This document shows positions 16,619 to 24,423 of a stretch of 40,839 bases of DNA, piece by piece. Both the position numbers and the translations under genes were made by a program. The DNA comes from Neisseria sp. (GTDB lineage Bacteria > Pseudomonadota > Gammaproteobacteria > Burkholderiales > Neisseriaceae): contig JAUNTY010000023.1 in assembly GCA_030538415.1 (NCBI GenBank), positions 1 through 40,839 on the forward strand, written 5' to 3'. Each line of letters starts with the position of its first letter. The stretch's first letter is position 1. Below the pieces are notes generated by a model. The model had not been told where the DNA came from. It ran no database searches and saw nothing but the letters and a program-made list of their open reading frames with translations.

Positions 16619-16725
16619 TATAGCGAAATAAAATAAGAAAGATACAAGGCGGCAAGCCGAAGACAGTACAAACAGTACGGCAAGGCGCAGCTAACGCAGT
16701 AGATTTCTTATTTTATTTCGCTATA
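16619..16725. mobile_element. Full Correia-type element (type D ends) overlapping a gene 3' end
   Basis: A 107-bp copy with ends TATAGCGAAATAAAATAAG and their complement. The core (ACAAGGCGGCAAGCCGAAGA, then ACAGTACGGCAAGGCG) is the standard one. The right end overlaps the last codons of the minus-strand gene at 16708-17490. Confidence 0.85.
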
Positions 16726-17490
16726 ATCCCGCACCGCCCGCAACATCTCGCCTTGTTCGTCAAGATGGCCGTATTGCGCTTCCACGTTGATATAAGCGAT
16801 GCCGTGGCGGGCGGCGTATACCGACAGCGAGCCGTCGTCTTTTACGGCTTGGTTGTCCTGCAGCACCACATTAAACCCGCGCCCGCTGAAATAGCGGAAC
16901 GCGGCGGCATCAATGACAAACAGGTAATCATCGGGATCGCGCGCGGGATTGACAAACACATCGGCGCTGCCGTAGCCGCCGTCAAGATAACTGCGGATGT
17001 CGGTGGCACCGTCGGTGTTGTTGTGCACGGCAATGATGAAACGGGCGCGGCCGAGGTATTGCGCGAGCAGGTAATCGGCAAATTCGGCGGTTATCTGCTC
17101 TGCCGCCGCGCTGCGGTTGCCGCTGCGCGCCAGCGTGGCCGCGCGCCCCGCTGCGGTGTAGATGCGGTTGGGGTCGAAATCGGCCGGGCGGCCGTCGGCC
17201 TCGAAGCTGATGCGCCGCCGCCCGTGCTGTTCCAGCGCCAGCAGGCAGCCCCTGCCCTGCGCCGAAATGTCGGCCAGCGCCGCGCGGGCGGCGGTGGTTT
17301 CGTTTTCGTGCGGCAGATAGAGCAACACAGCCTCGTCGGGCGCGGCGCAATAGCGGGCAATACCCGCAGACGCGTTTTCGCCCAAAGGGTAATGCTCGCG
17401 CACCAGCGACAAACCGGCGGGAACGGCGCTGCAGGCGGGCAATGCCGTCAGCAGCGCCAACAGGGAAAAGAAACGGAAACGGTTCGGCAT
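16708..17490 (-). CDS. Predicted lipoprotein, possible M14-like zinc hydrolase
   Basis: This 260-residue protein has a lipoprotein signal (hydrophobic FFSLLALLTALPAC, lipid Cys20), so it is probably membrane-anchored and faces the periplasm. I do not recognise a named gene. Three features suggest a carboxypeptidase or succinylglutamate-desuccinylase type metal site: HENE at 61-64 (an HxxE pair), DPNRIYT at 106-112 and AVHNN with His156. The assignment is tentative. The last residues, YSEIK and the stop, are encoded by the terminal inverted repeat of a CREE (16619-16725). The native C-terminus was therefore probably replaced when that element inserted. The start at 17490 begins the signal peptide; the longer frame to 17550 runs through the ftsY-side DUS hairpin. 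Confidence 0.65.
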   Translation of the reverse strand: MPNRFRFFSLLALLTALPACSAVPAGLSLVREHYPLGENASAGIARYCAAPDEAVLLYLPHENETTAARAALADISAQGRGCLLALEQHGRRRISFEADGRPADFDPNRIYTAAGRAATLARSGNRSAAAEQITAEFADYLLAQYLGRARFIIAVHNNTDGATDIRSYLDGGYGSADVFVNPARDPDDYLFVIDAAAFRYFSGRGFNVVLQDNQAVKDDGSLSVYAARHGIAYINVEAQYGHLDEQGEMLRAVRDYSEIK

Positions 17491-17505
17491 TGCGCCATCA
17501 TAACA

Positions 17506-17539
17506 CAGAGGCCGTCTGAAACCTTTCAGACGGCCTCTG
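17506..17539 (-). terminator. Inverted-DUS terminator after ftsY
   Basis: CAGAGGCCGTCTGAAA and its perfect complement (16-bp stem, 2-base loop) lie 27 bases past the ftsY stop. Confidence 0.78.
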
Positions 17540-17565
17540 CATACAGCCAATCAACAGAACTATAC

Positions 17566-19185
17566 TCAGTCAAACAAGGCATCGACAAACGCGCGCGCGT
17601 CAAACGGGCGCAAATCGTCGATGCTTTCGCCCACGCCGATGTAGCGCACGGGAATCGGGCGGCTGCTGGCGAGGGCGGCGAGTACGCCGCCTTTGGCGGT
17701 GCCGTCGAGCTTGGTGACAATCAGGCCGGTCAAGCCTAAGGCATCGTCGAAGGCGACCACTTGGTTGACGGCGTTTTGGCCGATGTTGGCATCGAGCACG
17801 ACGATGATTTCATGCGGCGCGGCAGGCATGGATTTTTGCAATACGCGCTTCACTTTTTTGATTTCTTCCATCAAATGAAGCTGGGTGGGCAGGCGGCCGG
17901 CGGTGTCGGCGAGCACGATGTCGATGCCGCGGGCTTTGGCGGCTTCGACGGCATCGAAGCAGACGGCGGCGGAATCGCCCGAGGCTTGCGAAATCACGGT
18001 CACGCCGTTGCGCGCGCCCCATTCCTGCAATTGTTCGCGGGCGGCGGCGCGGAAGGTGTCGCCTGCGGCCAGCAATACCGATTTGCCTTGCGATTGGAAA
18101 TATTTGGCGAGCTTGCCGATGGAGGTGGTTTTGCCCGCGCCGTTGATACCGGCCAGCATAATCACAAACGGCTCGCTGCGCTCGGGAACCACCAAGGGCT
18201 GCTCCAGCGGTTTGATGAGGTCGTAAATCGCTTCTTTGAGGGTTTCGCGCAACTCGTGGCCGTCTGAAAGGCCTTTGAGCGACACGCGTTTGCGCACGTC
18301 TTTCATCAGGTAGTCGGTGGCTTCGATGCCCATGTCGCTGGTAATCAATACGGTTTCGAGCTCTTCGTATAAATCTTCGTCGATTTTGCCGCCGCCGAAC
18401 ACGCCCGCCAGCGATTTGGCCATTTGGTCGCGCGATTTGGTGAGGCCTTTTTTCAGGCGTGCCGCCCAGCCGAGTTTGGCCGGTTCTTCAGGAATCACGG
18501 CGGCGGTGGGCACGGCGGCGGCAATGGTGGCGATGCTGTCGGCTTGTTTGAGGCTGTCGGCGGCGGCGGTGGCATGGAAACCTTCGGCGGCTTCTGCAAC
18601 AGCATCGGTTTCAGACGGCCGCACATGGATTTCGGCCACCGGTGCTTCGGGGTTGTATTGCTCGGGCAGGCCGTGTTGCGGCTGAACAAGGTCAGTGACG
18701 AGCTCGGTAACCGGATTGGTGGCGGCATCAAAATGCAGGGCTTCGCGGGCGTGGTCGTCCAGCGGCTGGTTGCTTTCATAAGCATCAATGCCGATGGGAA
18801 TATGGCCTGCCTCATGGTGGATTTCAGAATACGCGACGGGAGGCTCTGCCGTGGCAGAAGCCTGCTGCGTGCGGGTTTCGTTTTCAGACGGCGTATCGGC
18901 CTCGGCTTGCGGCTGATATTGCTCGGGCAGTTTGTCTTGATTACCGACCACATCGGCCACGGTGTTGCTCACCGGATGGATGGCGGCATCGGCTGCCACG
19001 GTTTCGCGGGTGTGCTCGCCCAGCGGCTGGTTGTGTTCGTAAGGTTCTATGCCGACGGGAATATGGCCTGCTTCGTGGTGTGTTTCGGCATGAGGCGCGG
19101 GGGTTTCCGTGGCGGTGGCAGGCTGTTGCGCGCTTTCAGTTGCAGGGGTATCCGGTTTTTTCTTGCGTTTGAAAAAGCTGAACAT
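17566..19185 (-). CDS. ftsY: Signal recognition particle receptor FtsY
   Basis: This 539-residue SRP-receptor GTPase delivers ribosome-nascent chains to the membrane translocon. The N-terminus MFSFFKRKKKP is a basic membrane-targeting tip. Residues 11-260 form a long acidic, low-complexity A domain that holds two similar units of about 59 residues (34-92 and 121-179; both contain HHEAGHIP and LPEQY). The NG domain follows. G1 is GINGAGKTT, then DTFRAAAREQL, G3 is DTAGRLPTQ, G4 is TKLDGTAKGG, and the end VRYIGVGESIDDLRPFDARAFVDALFD is typical. The gonococcal homologue is known as PilA. The start at 19185 is fixed by MFSFFKRKKK. The gene is divergent from the M16 peptidase genes. Confidence 0.95.
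   Translation of the reverse strand: MFSFFKRKKKPDTPATESAQQPATATETPAPHAETHHEAGHIPVGIEPYEHNQPLGEHTRETVAADAAIHPVSNTVADVVGNQDKLPEQYQPQAEADTPSENETRTQQASATAEPPVAYSEIHHEAGHIPIGIDAYESNQPLDDHAREALHFDAATNPVTELVTDLVQPQHGLPEQYNPEAPVAEIHVRPSETDAVAEAAEGFHATAAADSLKQADSIATIAAAVPTAAVIPEEPAKLGWAARLKKGLTKSRDQMAKSLAGVFGGGKIDEDLYEELETVLITSDMGIEATDYLMKDVRKRVSLKGLSDGHELRETLKEAIYDLIKPLEQPLVVPERSEPFVIMLAGINGAGKTTSIGKLAKYFQSQGKSVLLAAGDTFRAAAREQLQEWGARNGVTVISQASGDSAAVCFDAVEAAKARGIDIVLADTAGRLPTQLHLMEEIKKVKRVLQKSMPAAPHEIIVVLDANIGQNAVNQVVAFDDALGLTGLIVTKLDGTAKGGVLAALASSRPIPVRYIGVGESIDDLRPFDARAFVDALFD
18649..19086 (-). repeat. Tandem duplication within the FtsY A domain
   Basis: Two units of about 59 codons (19086-18910 and 18825-18649 on the minus strand) encode E-[TI]-HHEAGHIP, GI-[ED]-x-YE-x-NQPL and LPEQY. 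They are separated by 28 unrelated codons. The copies have diverged in many positions, so the duplication is not recent. Confidence 0.75.
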
Positions 19186-19324
19186 GGTATTCCTTTTGAA
19201 TGGTGCGGTGAATTTGCCGTATTGTAGCGTATTTTGAAAGGCTTGAGGCCGTCTGAAAGCGGCGGCTTGTTTGCCGCGGCAATAGCGTCTATCATTTGCC
19301 ATCCGTTTATTTTGAGGACGCATT

Positions 19325-20692
19325 ATGTGGCGTTATGCAGTTTTGTTTGCGCTGGCGGCGGCGCCGTCGGCATGGGCGCAAACCTTGTCGCAAACCCTGC
19401 CCAACGGCATGAAAGTGATTGTGCAGGAAGACCGGCGCGCTCCGGTGGCGGTGTCGCAGCTGTGGTACCGCGTGGGCAGCGTGGACGAGCAGGAAGGCAA
19501 AACGGGCTTGAGCCACGCACTTGAGCACATGATGTTCAAAGGTACGCGCGCTGTGCCTTCGGGCGAGTTTTCGCGGCGGGTGGCAGCGCTGGGCGGGCAG
19601 CTCAATGCCTACACCAACCGCAACGAAACCGTGTATTACGAAACCGTGGCCGCCGCCAATCTGCCCGAGGTGCTGAAAATGGAGGCCGACCGCATGACCA
19701 ACCTCAATTTCAGCGACCGTGATTTCAACAACGAAATGAGCGTGATTCGCGAAGAGCGCCGCCAGCGTACCGAAGACAATGCTTCGGGCAAACTGTGGGA
19801 GCATGTTTATTTATACAGCTACCAAACGCCGTCGCTGCGCGCGCCGGTGATTGGCTATATGAAGGATTTGCAGACGCTCGAGGGCAATGACTTGCGCCAA
19901 TGGTACCGCCAATGGTACGCACCCAACAACGCCGTGCTGGTGATTGTGGGCGATGTCGATGCCGCGGCCACGCTGCAAACGGTGGAAAACCTGTTTGGCG
20001 GCATTCCCGAAAAACCGCTGCTGCCCGAGCGCAACAGCCTGAATGAAACCGCCGTACGCGAGCCGGTGAGCGCACGCACCACTTCCGCCGTAACCCGCCA
20101 GCCGCTGCTTTCCGTCAGCTACCGTGTGCCCGGGCTGGAAAAACTGGACGAGCGTATGCCGTATGCGCTGGATATTTTGTCGGACGTGTTGAGCGGCAAT
20201 ACCTCCAGCCGCCTCGATGCACGGCTGGTGCGCGGCAAGCAGCTGGCGCTGGATATCGGCGTGAGCTACGATATGTTCAGCCGCGAAATGCCGCTGTTCA
20301 ACATCATCGCCATGCCGTCTGAAGGCGTGGATACGGCGGATTTGCAGGCCGCTATTCAGGCCGAAATCGCCGACATCGCCCGCAACGGCATCAGCCGCCA
20401 AGAGCTTGTGCGCGTGCGCAACCGCGCCGCCGCTGCCGAAATTTACGCCCGCGATTCGATGACTTCGCGCGCCTCGTTAATGGGCCGTCTGGAAACGCGC
20501 GGATTCAAATATACCGATGAGGCCGAGCTGCGCCGCCGCTTGCTGCAGGTGAGCGCCGCCGATGTGAAAGCCGCCGCGCGCCTGCTTGTGCCCGCGCGCG
20601 AAACCGTGGTGGTGGTGTATCCCGAAAGCAGCCAAACCGCAGCGGCTGCCCCGCCTGCCGCGCCGGAAACAACTGCCGCCCCTTCACACTGA
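19325..20692 (+). CDS. M16 family zinc metallopeptidase (catalytic subunit)
   Basis: This 455-residue periplasmic peptidase of the pitrilysin/insulinase type has a signal peptide (YAVLFALAAAPSAWAQ). The inverted zinc motif HxxEH is present as HALEH at 64-68, in the normal context GLSHALEHMMFKGT. The third ligand region is NNEMSVIREERRQR. The second half-domain (from about 230) keeps the usual fold phrases PLLSVSYRVPGLEKLDERMPYALDILSDVLSG. GAGGA precedes the ATG. It pairs with the following M16 gene, which lacks the zinc motif, as in the known two-subunit bacterial M16B enzymes. The last 20 residues are low-complexity Ala/Pro. The physiological substrate is unknown. Confidence 0.92.
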   Translation: MWRYAVLFALAAAPSAWAQTLSQTLPNGMKVIVQEDRRAPVAVSQLWYRVGSVDEQEGKTGLSHALEHMMFKGTRAVPSGEFSRRVAALGGQLNAYTNRNETVYYETVAAANLPEVLKMEADRMTNLNFSDRDFNNEMSVIREERRQRTEDNASGKLWEHVYLYSYQTPSLRAPVIGYMKDLQTLEGNDLRQWYRQWYAPNNAVLVIVGDVDAAATLQTVENLFGGIPEKPLLPERNSLNETAVREPVSARTTSAVTRQPLLSVSYRVPGLEKLDERMPYALDILSDVLSGNTSSRLDARLVRGKQLALDIGVSYDMFSREMPLFNIIAMPSEGVDTADLQAAIQAEIADIARNGISRQELVRVRNRAAAAEIYARDSMTSRASLMGRLETRGFKYTDEAELRRRLLQVSAADVKAAARLLVPARETVVVVYPESSQTAAAAPPAAPETTAAPSH

Positions 20693-20734
20693 TTGTTTCA
20701 GGCCGTCTGAACGCGTTGCTCCTTTCAGACGGCC

Positions 20735-20945
20735 TATAGTCGGAGATGTAGCTTCTGATACAAGGCGGCGAGCCGCAGACAGTACAGATATAGTGGGAAA
20801 ACTTAATTCCTACTACGGCGTTGCTTCGCCTAGCCGTACTATCTGTACTGTCTGCGGCTTGCTGCCTTGTATTAGAGTAAGTTTTCCCACTATAGTACGG
20901 CAAGGCGAGCCAACGCCGTAGCAGAAACTCATTTCTTCGACTATA
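20735..20945. mobile_element. Type-A Correia element carrying a nested element
   Basis: The outer copy begins TATAGTCGGAGATG (20735) and ends TTCTTCGACTATA (20945). Its core is interrupted exactly at the TA of CAGA-TA-GTACGG by a second element at 20789-20894, with TA on both sides of the insert. It fills nearly all of the gap between the two M16 genes. Confidence 0.88.
20789..20894. mobile_element. Nested Correia-type element (type C ends)
   Basis: A 106-bp copy with ends TATAGTGGGAAAACTTA and AAGTTTTCCCACTATA inserted in the core of the outer type-A element. These ends are the closest in the window to the classic meningococcal CREE end TATAGTGG. Its core reads in opposite orientation to that of the host copy. 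Confidence 0.88.
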
Positions 20946-20963
20946 TTATGATGAAAGCCAACT

Positions 20964-22283
20964 ATGCATCCCTTTTTCCGCATCCTGCCCGTATTGGCCG
21001 CATTCTGCCTTGCCCCGCTTGTCCAGGCCGTCGACATCCAACGCTGGACCACGCCCGAAGGCACCAAAATCCTGCTGGTGGAGCGGCATGAAAATCCGAT
21101 TGTCGATATGCGCATCAGTTTCAAAGGCGCAGGCAGCGCGTTTAACCCGCCCGGCAAAGGCGAGGTATCCGAATTCACCGCCGCCTTGCTGACCGACGGC
21201 ACAGCAAAGCTCGACGAAGAAGCCTTCAACGCCCGTGCCAATGACATCGCCGCCAATATCGGCAGCAGCAGCGGTGACGAGAGCGCTTCCATCGGCCTGC
21301 GCAGCCTCAGTAAACCGGCCAACCTCAATGCAGCGGTGGATTTGGTCAACCAGTCGCTCACCCGCCCGCGCTTCGACGCCGCCGTGTTTGCCCGCCGCCA
21401 AAAGCAGAGCATTACCGCCTTGCAGCAAAGCGAAACCGACCCCGGCTTTATCGCCGAACGCGCACTCACGCGCCTGAATTATCCCGACCATCCTTACGGC
21501 AGCGAAGCGAAGACCAGCGCCGCCAGCATCGGCGCCGTCACGCTTGACGACATCCGCGCCTTCCACCGCAACCATTATGCGAAAAACAACGCCGTGGTAT
21601 CCGTGGTGGGCGATCTCACCCGCCGCCAAACCGAAGCACTGGTGCAAAAAGCGCTGGCCGGGCTGCCCGCAACAAGCGGCGAAAGCGGTAATATCCCCGC
21701 CGTGCCCGCCCATCCGGGGCAGCGGCAGAATATCCCTTTTGCGGGCGAGCAGGCGCAGGTAGTGCTCGGCATGCCGCTCATCAGCCGCAACGACCCTGAT
21801 TGCTACGCGCTGGTGGCGGGCAACTATATTCTCGGCGGCGGCGGTTTCGACAGCCGCCTGATGAAAACCCTGCGTGATGAGCACGGCTATACCTACGGCG
21901 CTTCCAGCAGCCTCGCGCCGCTGACCGAAGCAGGCCCGTTCACCCTCGGATTTTCCACCAAAAAAGCCAGCGCCGCCGAAGCATTGGCCGCCGCGCAAAA
22001 CGTGTTGGCAGGCTTTATCGCCGAAGGCCCCACCGAAGCCGAGCTGCAACAGGCGAAAGACAACATCATCGGCGCATTTCCGCTGCGGTTTGACAGCAAC
22101 GCCAAATTATTGCCCTATCTCAATCTGATTGGCGTTTACAGCCTGCCCGACGATTATCTCGAAGCCTATCCGAAAGCCATTGCCGGGCTGACCACCGAAC
22201 AGGTGAAATCCGCCTGGCAGCGCCGCGTAAAGCCGCAGGACATGAATATCGTGGTGGTGGGAGCCGAATCCGGCCACCAATAA
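20964..22283 (+). CDS. M16 family protein, non-catalytic partner
   Basis: This 439-residue secreted protein (signal peptide FFRILPVLAAFCLAPLVQA) has the M16 fold but no HxxEH. The matching region reads GKGEVSEFTAALLTDGT. It keeps LMKTLRDEHGYTYGASSSL, the Arg/Tyr segment that non-catalytic M16B partners contribute to substrate binding in the heterodimer. It should therefore act with the preceding peptidase in the periplasm. Its ATG lies only 19 bases beyond the end of the nested CREE pair. The element pair now supplies the leader, and possibly a promoter, for this gene, and may uncouple the two genes. Alternative ATGs at 20948 and 20951 are out of frame. Confidence 0.9.
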   Translation: MHPFFRILPVLAAFCLAPLVQAVDIQRWTTPEGTKILLVERHENPIVDMRISFKGAGSAFNPPGKGEVSEFTAALLTDGTAKLDEEAFNARANDIAANIGSSSGDESASIGLRSLSKPANLNAAVDLVNQSLTRPRFDAAVFARRQKQSITALQQSETDPGFIAERALTRLNYPDHPYGSEAKTSAASIGAVTLDDIRAFHRNHYAKNNAVVSVVGDLTRRQTEALVQKALAGLPATSGESGNIPAVPAHPGQRQNIPFAGEQAQVVLGMPLISRNDPDCYALVAGNYILGGGGFDSRLMKTLRDEHGYTYGASSSLAPLTEAGPFTLGFSTKKASAAEALAAAQNVLAGFIAEGPTEAELQQAKDNIIGAFPLRFDSNAKLLPYLNLIGVYSLPDDYLEAYPKAIAGLTTEQVKSAWQRRVKPQDMNIVVVGAESGHQ

Positions 22284-22301
22284 GGCCTAGTCGTTTCAAT
22301 T

Positions 22302-22406
22302 TATAGTCAGTTAAAATAAGAAGAAGACAAGGCGGCGAGTCGCGGACAGTACAAATAGTACGGCAAGGCGTAGCAGCTGTAGCAGATATTAAGTTTAACC
22401 ACTATA
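22302..22406. mobile_element. Full Correia-type element, variant ends
   Basis: A 105-bp copy with ends TATAGTCAGTTAAAATAAG and TTAAGTTTAACCACTATA. The core has AAGGCGGCGAGTCGCGGACA and AGTACGGCAAGGCG. Directly before it, 22288-22301 matches an end fragment of a type-B element (TAGTCGTTTCAATT), so an earlier element may have been truncated here. Confidence 0.8.
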
Positions 22407-22440
22407 TATATCAGCAATCGGCTTATCCCGAATAATGAAA

Positions 22441-22489
22441 CACAGAAAAGGCCGTCTGAAACCCAAGGTTTCAGACGGCCTTTTCTGTG
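22441..22489 (-). terminator. Inverted-DUS terminator after lysS
   Basis: A perfect 23-bp stem (22441-22463 with 22467-22489) is built on opposed DUS copies, 8 bases past the lysS stop. Confidence 0.85.
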
Positions 22490-22496
22490 TTGGCAC

Positions 22497-24005
22497 TTAC
22501 TCCGGACGCATCTGCGGAAACAAAATCACGTCGCGGATGCTCGATGCGTCGGTGAGCAGCATCACCAGGCGGTCGAGGCCGATGCCGCTGCCGCCGGTGG
22601 GGGCGAGGCCGTATTCCATGGCGCGGATGTAGTCGGCGTCGTAGTGCATGGCTTCGTCGTCGCCGGCGTCTTTTTGTGCCACTTGCGCTTTGAAGCGGGC
22701 GGCCTGGTCTTCGGGGTCGTTCAACTCGGAATAGCCGTTGGCCAGCTCGCGGCCGACGACGAACAATTCGAAGCGGTCGGTGAGGCCGGGCTTGCTGTCG
22801 GAGGCGCGGGCGAGCGGGGAGACTTCGATCGGGTAATCAATGATGAAGGTCGGGTTCCACAGTTTGCCCTCGGCACAGCCTTCAAACAAGGCCAGTTGCA
22901 GGCTGCCGATGCCGGGCGCGGGCGGGATTTTTTCGCCGTGTTTGACGATTTCCTGTTTCAGCCATGCTTCGTCGTGCAGTTGCTCATCGGTGTAGTGCGG
23001 GTTGTATTTTTTAATCGCATCCAAGATGGTGAGGCGCTCGAACGGGCTTTCCAAATCGACTTCTTGGCCGTTGTAGCTGATTTTGGCCGTGCCGCAGGCG
23101 GTGATGGCGGCGGCGCGGATGACGCCTTCAGTCATTTCCATCATGCGTTCGTAGTTGCAGAAGGCTTCGTAGAATTCCATCATGGTGAATTCGGGGTTGT
23201 GGCGGGTGCTCATGCCTTCATTGCGGAAGCTGCGGTTGATTTCAAACACGCGCTCGAGGCCGCCGACCACCAGGCGTTTGAGGTAAAGCTCGGGGGCGAT
23301 GCGCAGATAAAGCGGCATATCCAGCGCGTTGTGGTGGGTAACGAAAGGTTTGGCCGTCGCGCCGCCGGGAATCGGGTGCATCATCGGCGTTTCAACTTCG
23401 AGGTAACGCTCGTTCACCATATAGTTGCGCACGGCCTGGATAATCTGGCTGCGCTTGATGAAGGTGTCGCGCGATTCCTGATTGGTAATCAAATCGACGT
23501 AGCGTTGGCGGTATTTCTGCTCTTGGTCGGCAAGGCCGTGGAATTTGTCGGGCAGCGGGCGCAATGATTTGGAGAGCAGATGCAGCTTGCTCACGCGCAC
23601 GGTCAGCTCGCCGTGGTTGGTTTTGAACAGCGTGCCTTCCGCGCCGAGGATGTCGCCCATGTCCCAATGTTTGAAGGCTTCGTGCGCTTCTTCTCCCACG
23701 CCCTGATTGTTGATGTAGAGCTGGATTTGGCCGCTCATGTCTTGCAGGGTGGCGAAGCTGGCTTTGCCCATGGCGCGTTTGAGCATCATGCGGCCGGCCA
23801 CTTTCACCGGGATTTCCTGCGGGTCGAGTTCGGCTTTTTCGAGCGCATCGTAGGCGCTGTGCAAGTCGCCGGCAAAGGCATCGCGTTGGTATTGGTTGGG
23901 GAAGGCGATGCCTTTGCTGCGGATTTCGTTCAGTTTTTCGCGGCGCAGGGCGATGATTTGGTTTTCGTCGAGTTGCGGCTCGGTTTGGGGATGTTGTTCG
24001 CTCAT
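22497..24005 (-). CDS. lysS: Lysyl-tRNA synthetase, class II
   Basis: This 502-residue dimeric enzyme charges tRNA-Lys. The N-terminal OB-fold anticodon-binding domain includes [31 protein letters not shown]. Class II motif 1 lies around [23 protein letters not shown], motif 2 is [29 protein letters not shown], and motif 3 is [15 protein letters not shown] near the C-terminus. Length is the same as in other bacterial LysS. The ATG at 24005 begins [25 protein letters not shown], a normal start. A hairpin lies in the leader. The cognate tRNA-Lys gene is about 160 bases upstream on the same strand but has its own terminator. Confidence 0.97.
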   Translation of the reverse strand: MSEQHPQTEPQLDENQIIALRREKLNEIRSKGIAFPNQYQRDAFAGDLHSAYDALEKAELDPQEIPVKVAGRMMLKRAMGKASFATLQDMSGQIQLYINNQGVGEEAHEAFKHWDMGDILGAEGTLFKTNHGELTVRVSKLHLLSKSLRPLPDKFHGLADQEQKYRQRYVDLITNQESRDTFIKRSQIIQAVRNYMVNERYLEVETPMMHPIPGGATAKPFVTHHNALDMPLYLRIAPELYLKRLVVGGLERVFEINRSFRNEGMSTRHNPEFTMMEFYEAFCNYERMMEMTEGVIRAAAITACGTAKISYNGQEVDLESPFERLTILDAIKKYNPHYTDEQLHDEAWLKQEIVKHGEKIPPAPGIGSLQLALFEGCAEGKLWNPTFIIDYPIEVSPLARASDSKPGLTDRFELFVVGRELANGYSELNDPEDQAARFKAQVAQKDAGDDEAMHYDADYIRAMEYGLAPTGGSGIGLDRLVMLLTDASSIRDVILFPQMRPE

Positions 24006-24021
24006 GTTTTTTCCAAAAGTT

Positions 24022-24045
24022 CAGGCTGCAGAGGGTTGCAGCCTG
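24022..24045 (-). promoter_or_regulatory. Hairpin in the lysS leader
   Basis: CAGGCTGCA (24022-24030) pairs with TGCAGCCTG (24037-24045) across a 6-base loop, 17-40 bases upstream of the lysS ATG. There is no U-tract after it. A translational or mRNA-stability role is possible but not shown. Confidence 0.35.
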
Positions 24046-24131
24046 ATGTGCTTGATATTTTGCCGCTATTTTACGCGCTTTCCGCAGTTTGCGCCATGTG
24101 TCAGGCCGTCTGAACGCGGCGGGCGGATATG

Positions 24132-24160
24132 AAAAAACCTGCTTTTGCAAGCAGGTTTTT
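24132..24160 (-). terminator. Intrinsic terminator of tRNA-Lys
   Basis: ACCTGCTT and AAGCAGGT form a stem followed on the minus strand by a run of T (plus-strand AAAAAA at 24132-24137), directly downstream of the tRNA. It is one of the few terminators here without a DUS. Confidence 0.8.
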
Positions 24161-24166
24161 CGGATT

Positions 24167-24242
24167 TGGTGGGTCGTGAAGGATTCGAACCTTCGACCAA
24201 CGGATTAAAAGTCCGCTGCTCTACCAGCTGAGCTAACGACCC
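24167..24242 (-). tRNA. tRNA-Lys (anticodon UUU)
   Basis: On the minus strand the 76-base gene reads GGGTCGTTAGCTCAGCTGGT and onward. The anticodon loop is CTTTTAA between CGGA and TCCG, followed by GGTTCGAATCC in the T-arm and an encoded CCA. The acceptor stem GGGTCGT/ACGACCC is perfect. The anticodon TTT decodes AAA and AAG lysine codons. A strong promoter lies upstream and a terminator directly downstream. Confidence 0.98.
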
Positions 24243-24254
24243 GATAAGCTTTGT

Positions 24255-24284
24255 ATTATAAATTTTTCTTCAAATGAAAGTCAA
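24255..24284 (-). promoter_or_regulatory. Sigma-70 promoter of tRNA-Lys
   Basis: On the minus strand TTGACT (24284-24279), an 18-base spacer and TATAAT (24260-24255) lie 13 bases upstream of the tRNA 5' end. Confidence 0.75.
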
Positions 24285-24361
24285 GCATTTTTTCCGACTT
24301 GGGGCTGTTGTGGGTAAAATCGCACGCACGCCCACAAAAATCTGCCGCAAGTGACTGACTG

Positions 24362-24370
24362 TGCTATGAT
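24362..24370 (+). promoter_or_regulatory. Extended -10 promoter of the Ala/Lys-rich lipoprotein gene
   Basis: TGCTATGAT (24362-24370) is an extended -10 (TGnTATGAT) 54 bases upstream of the ATG. No good -35 is seen, which is usual for extended -10 promoters. Confidence 0.5.
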
Positions 24371-24423
24371 TTTACAAGCGGCCAATGACGGTCGCGCCCC
24401 TATTGTTACAAGGACTCCAAACA

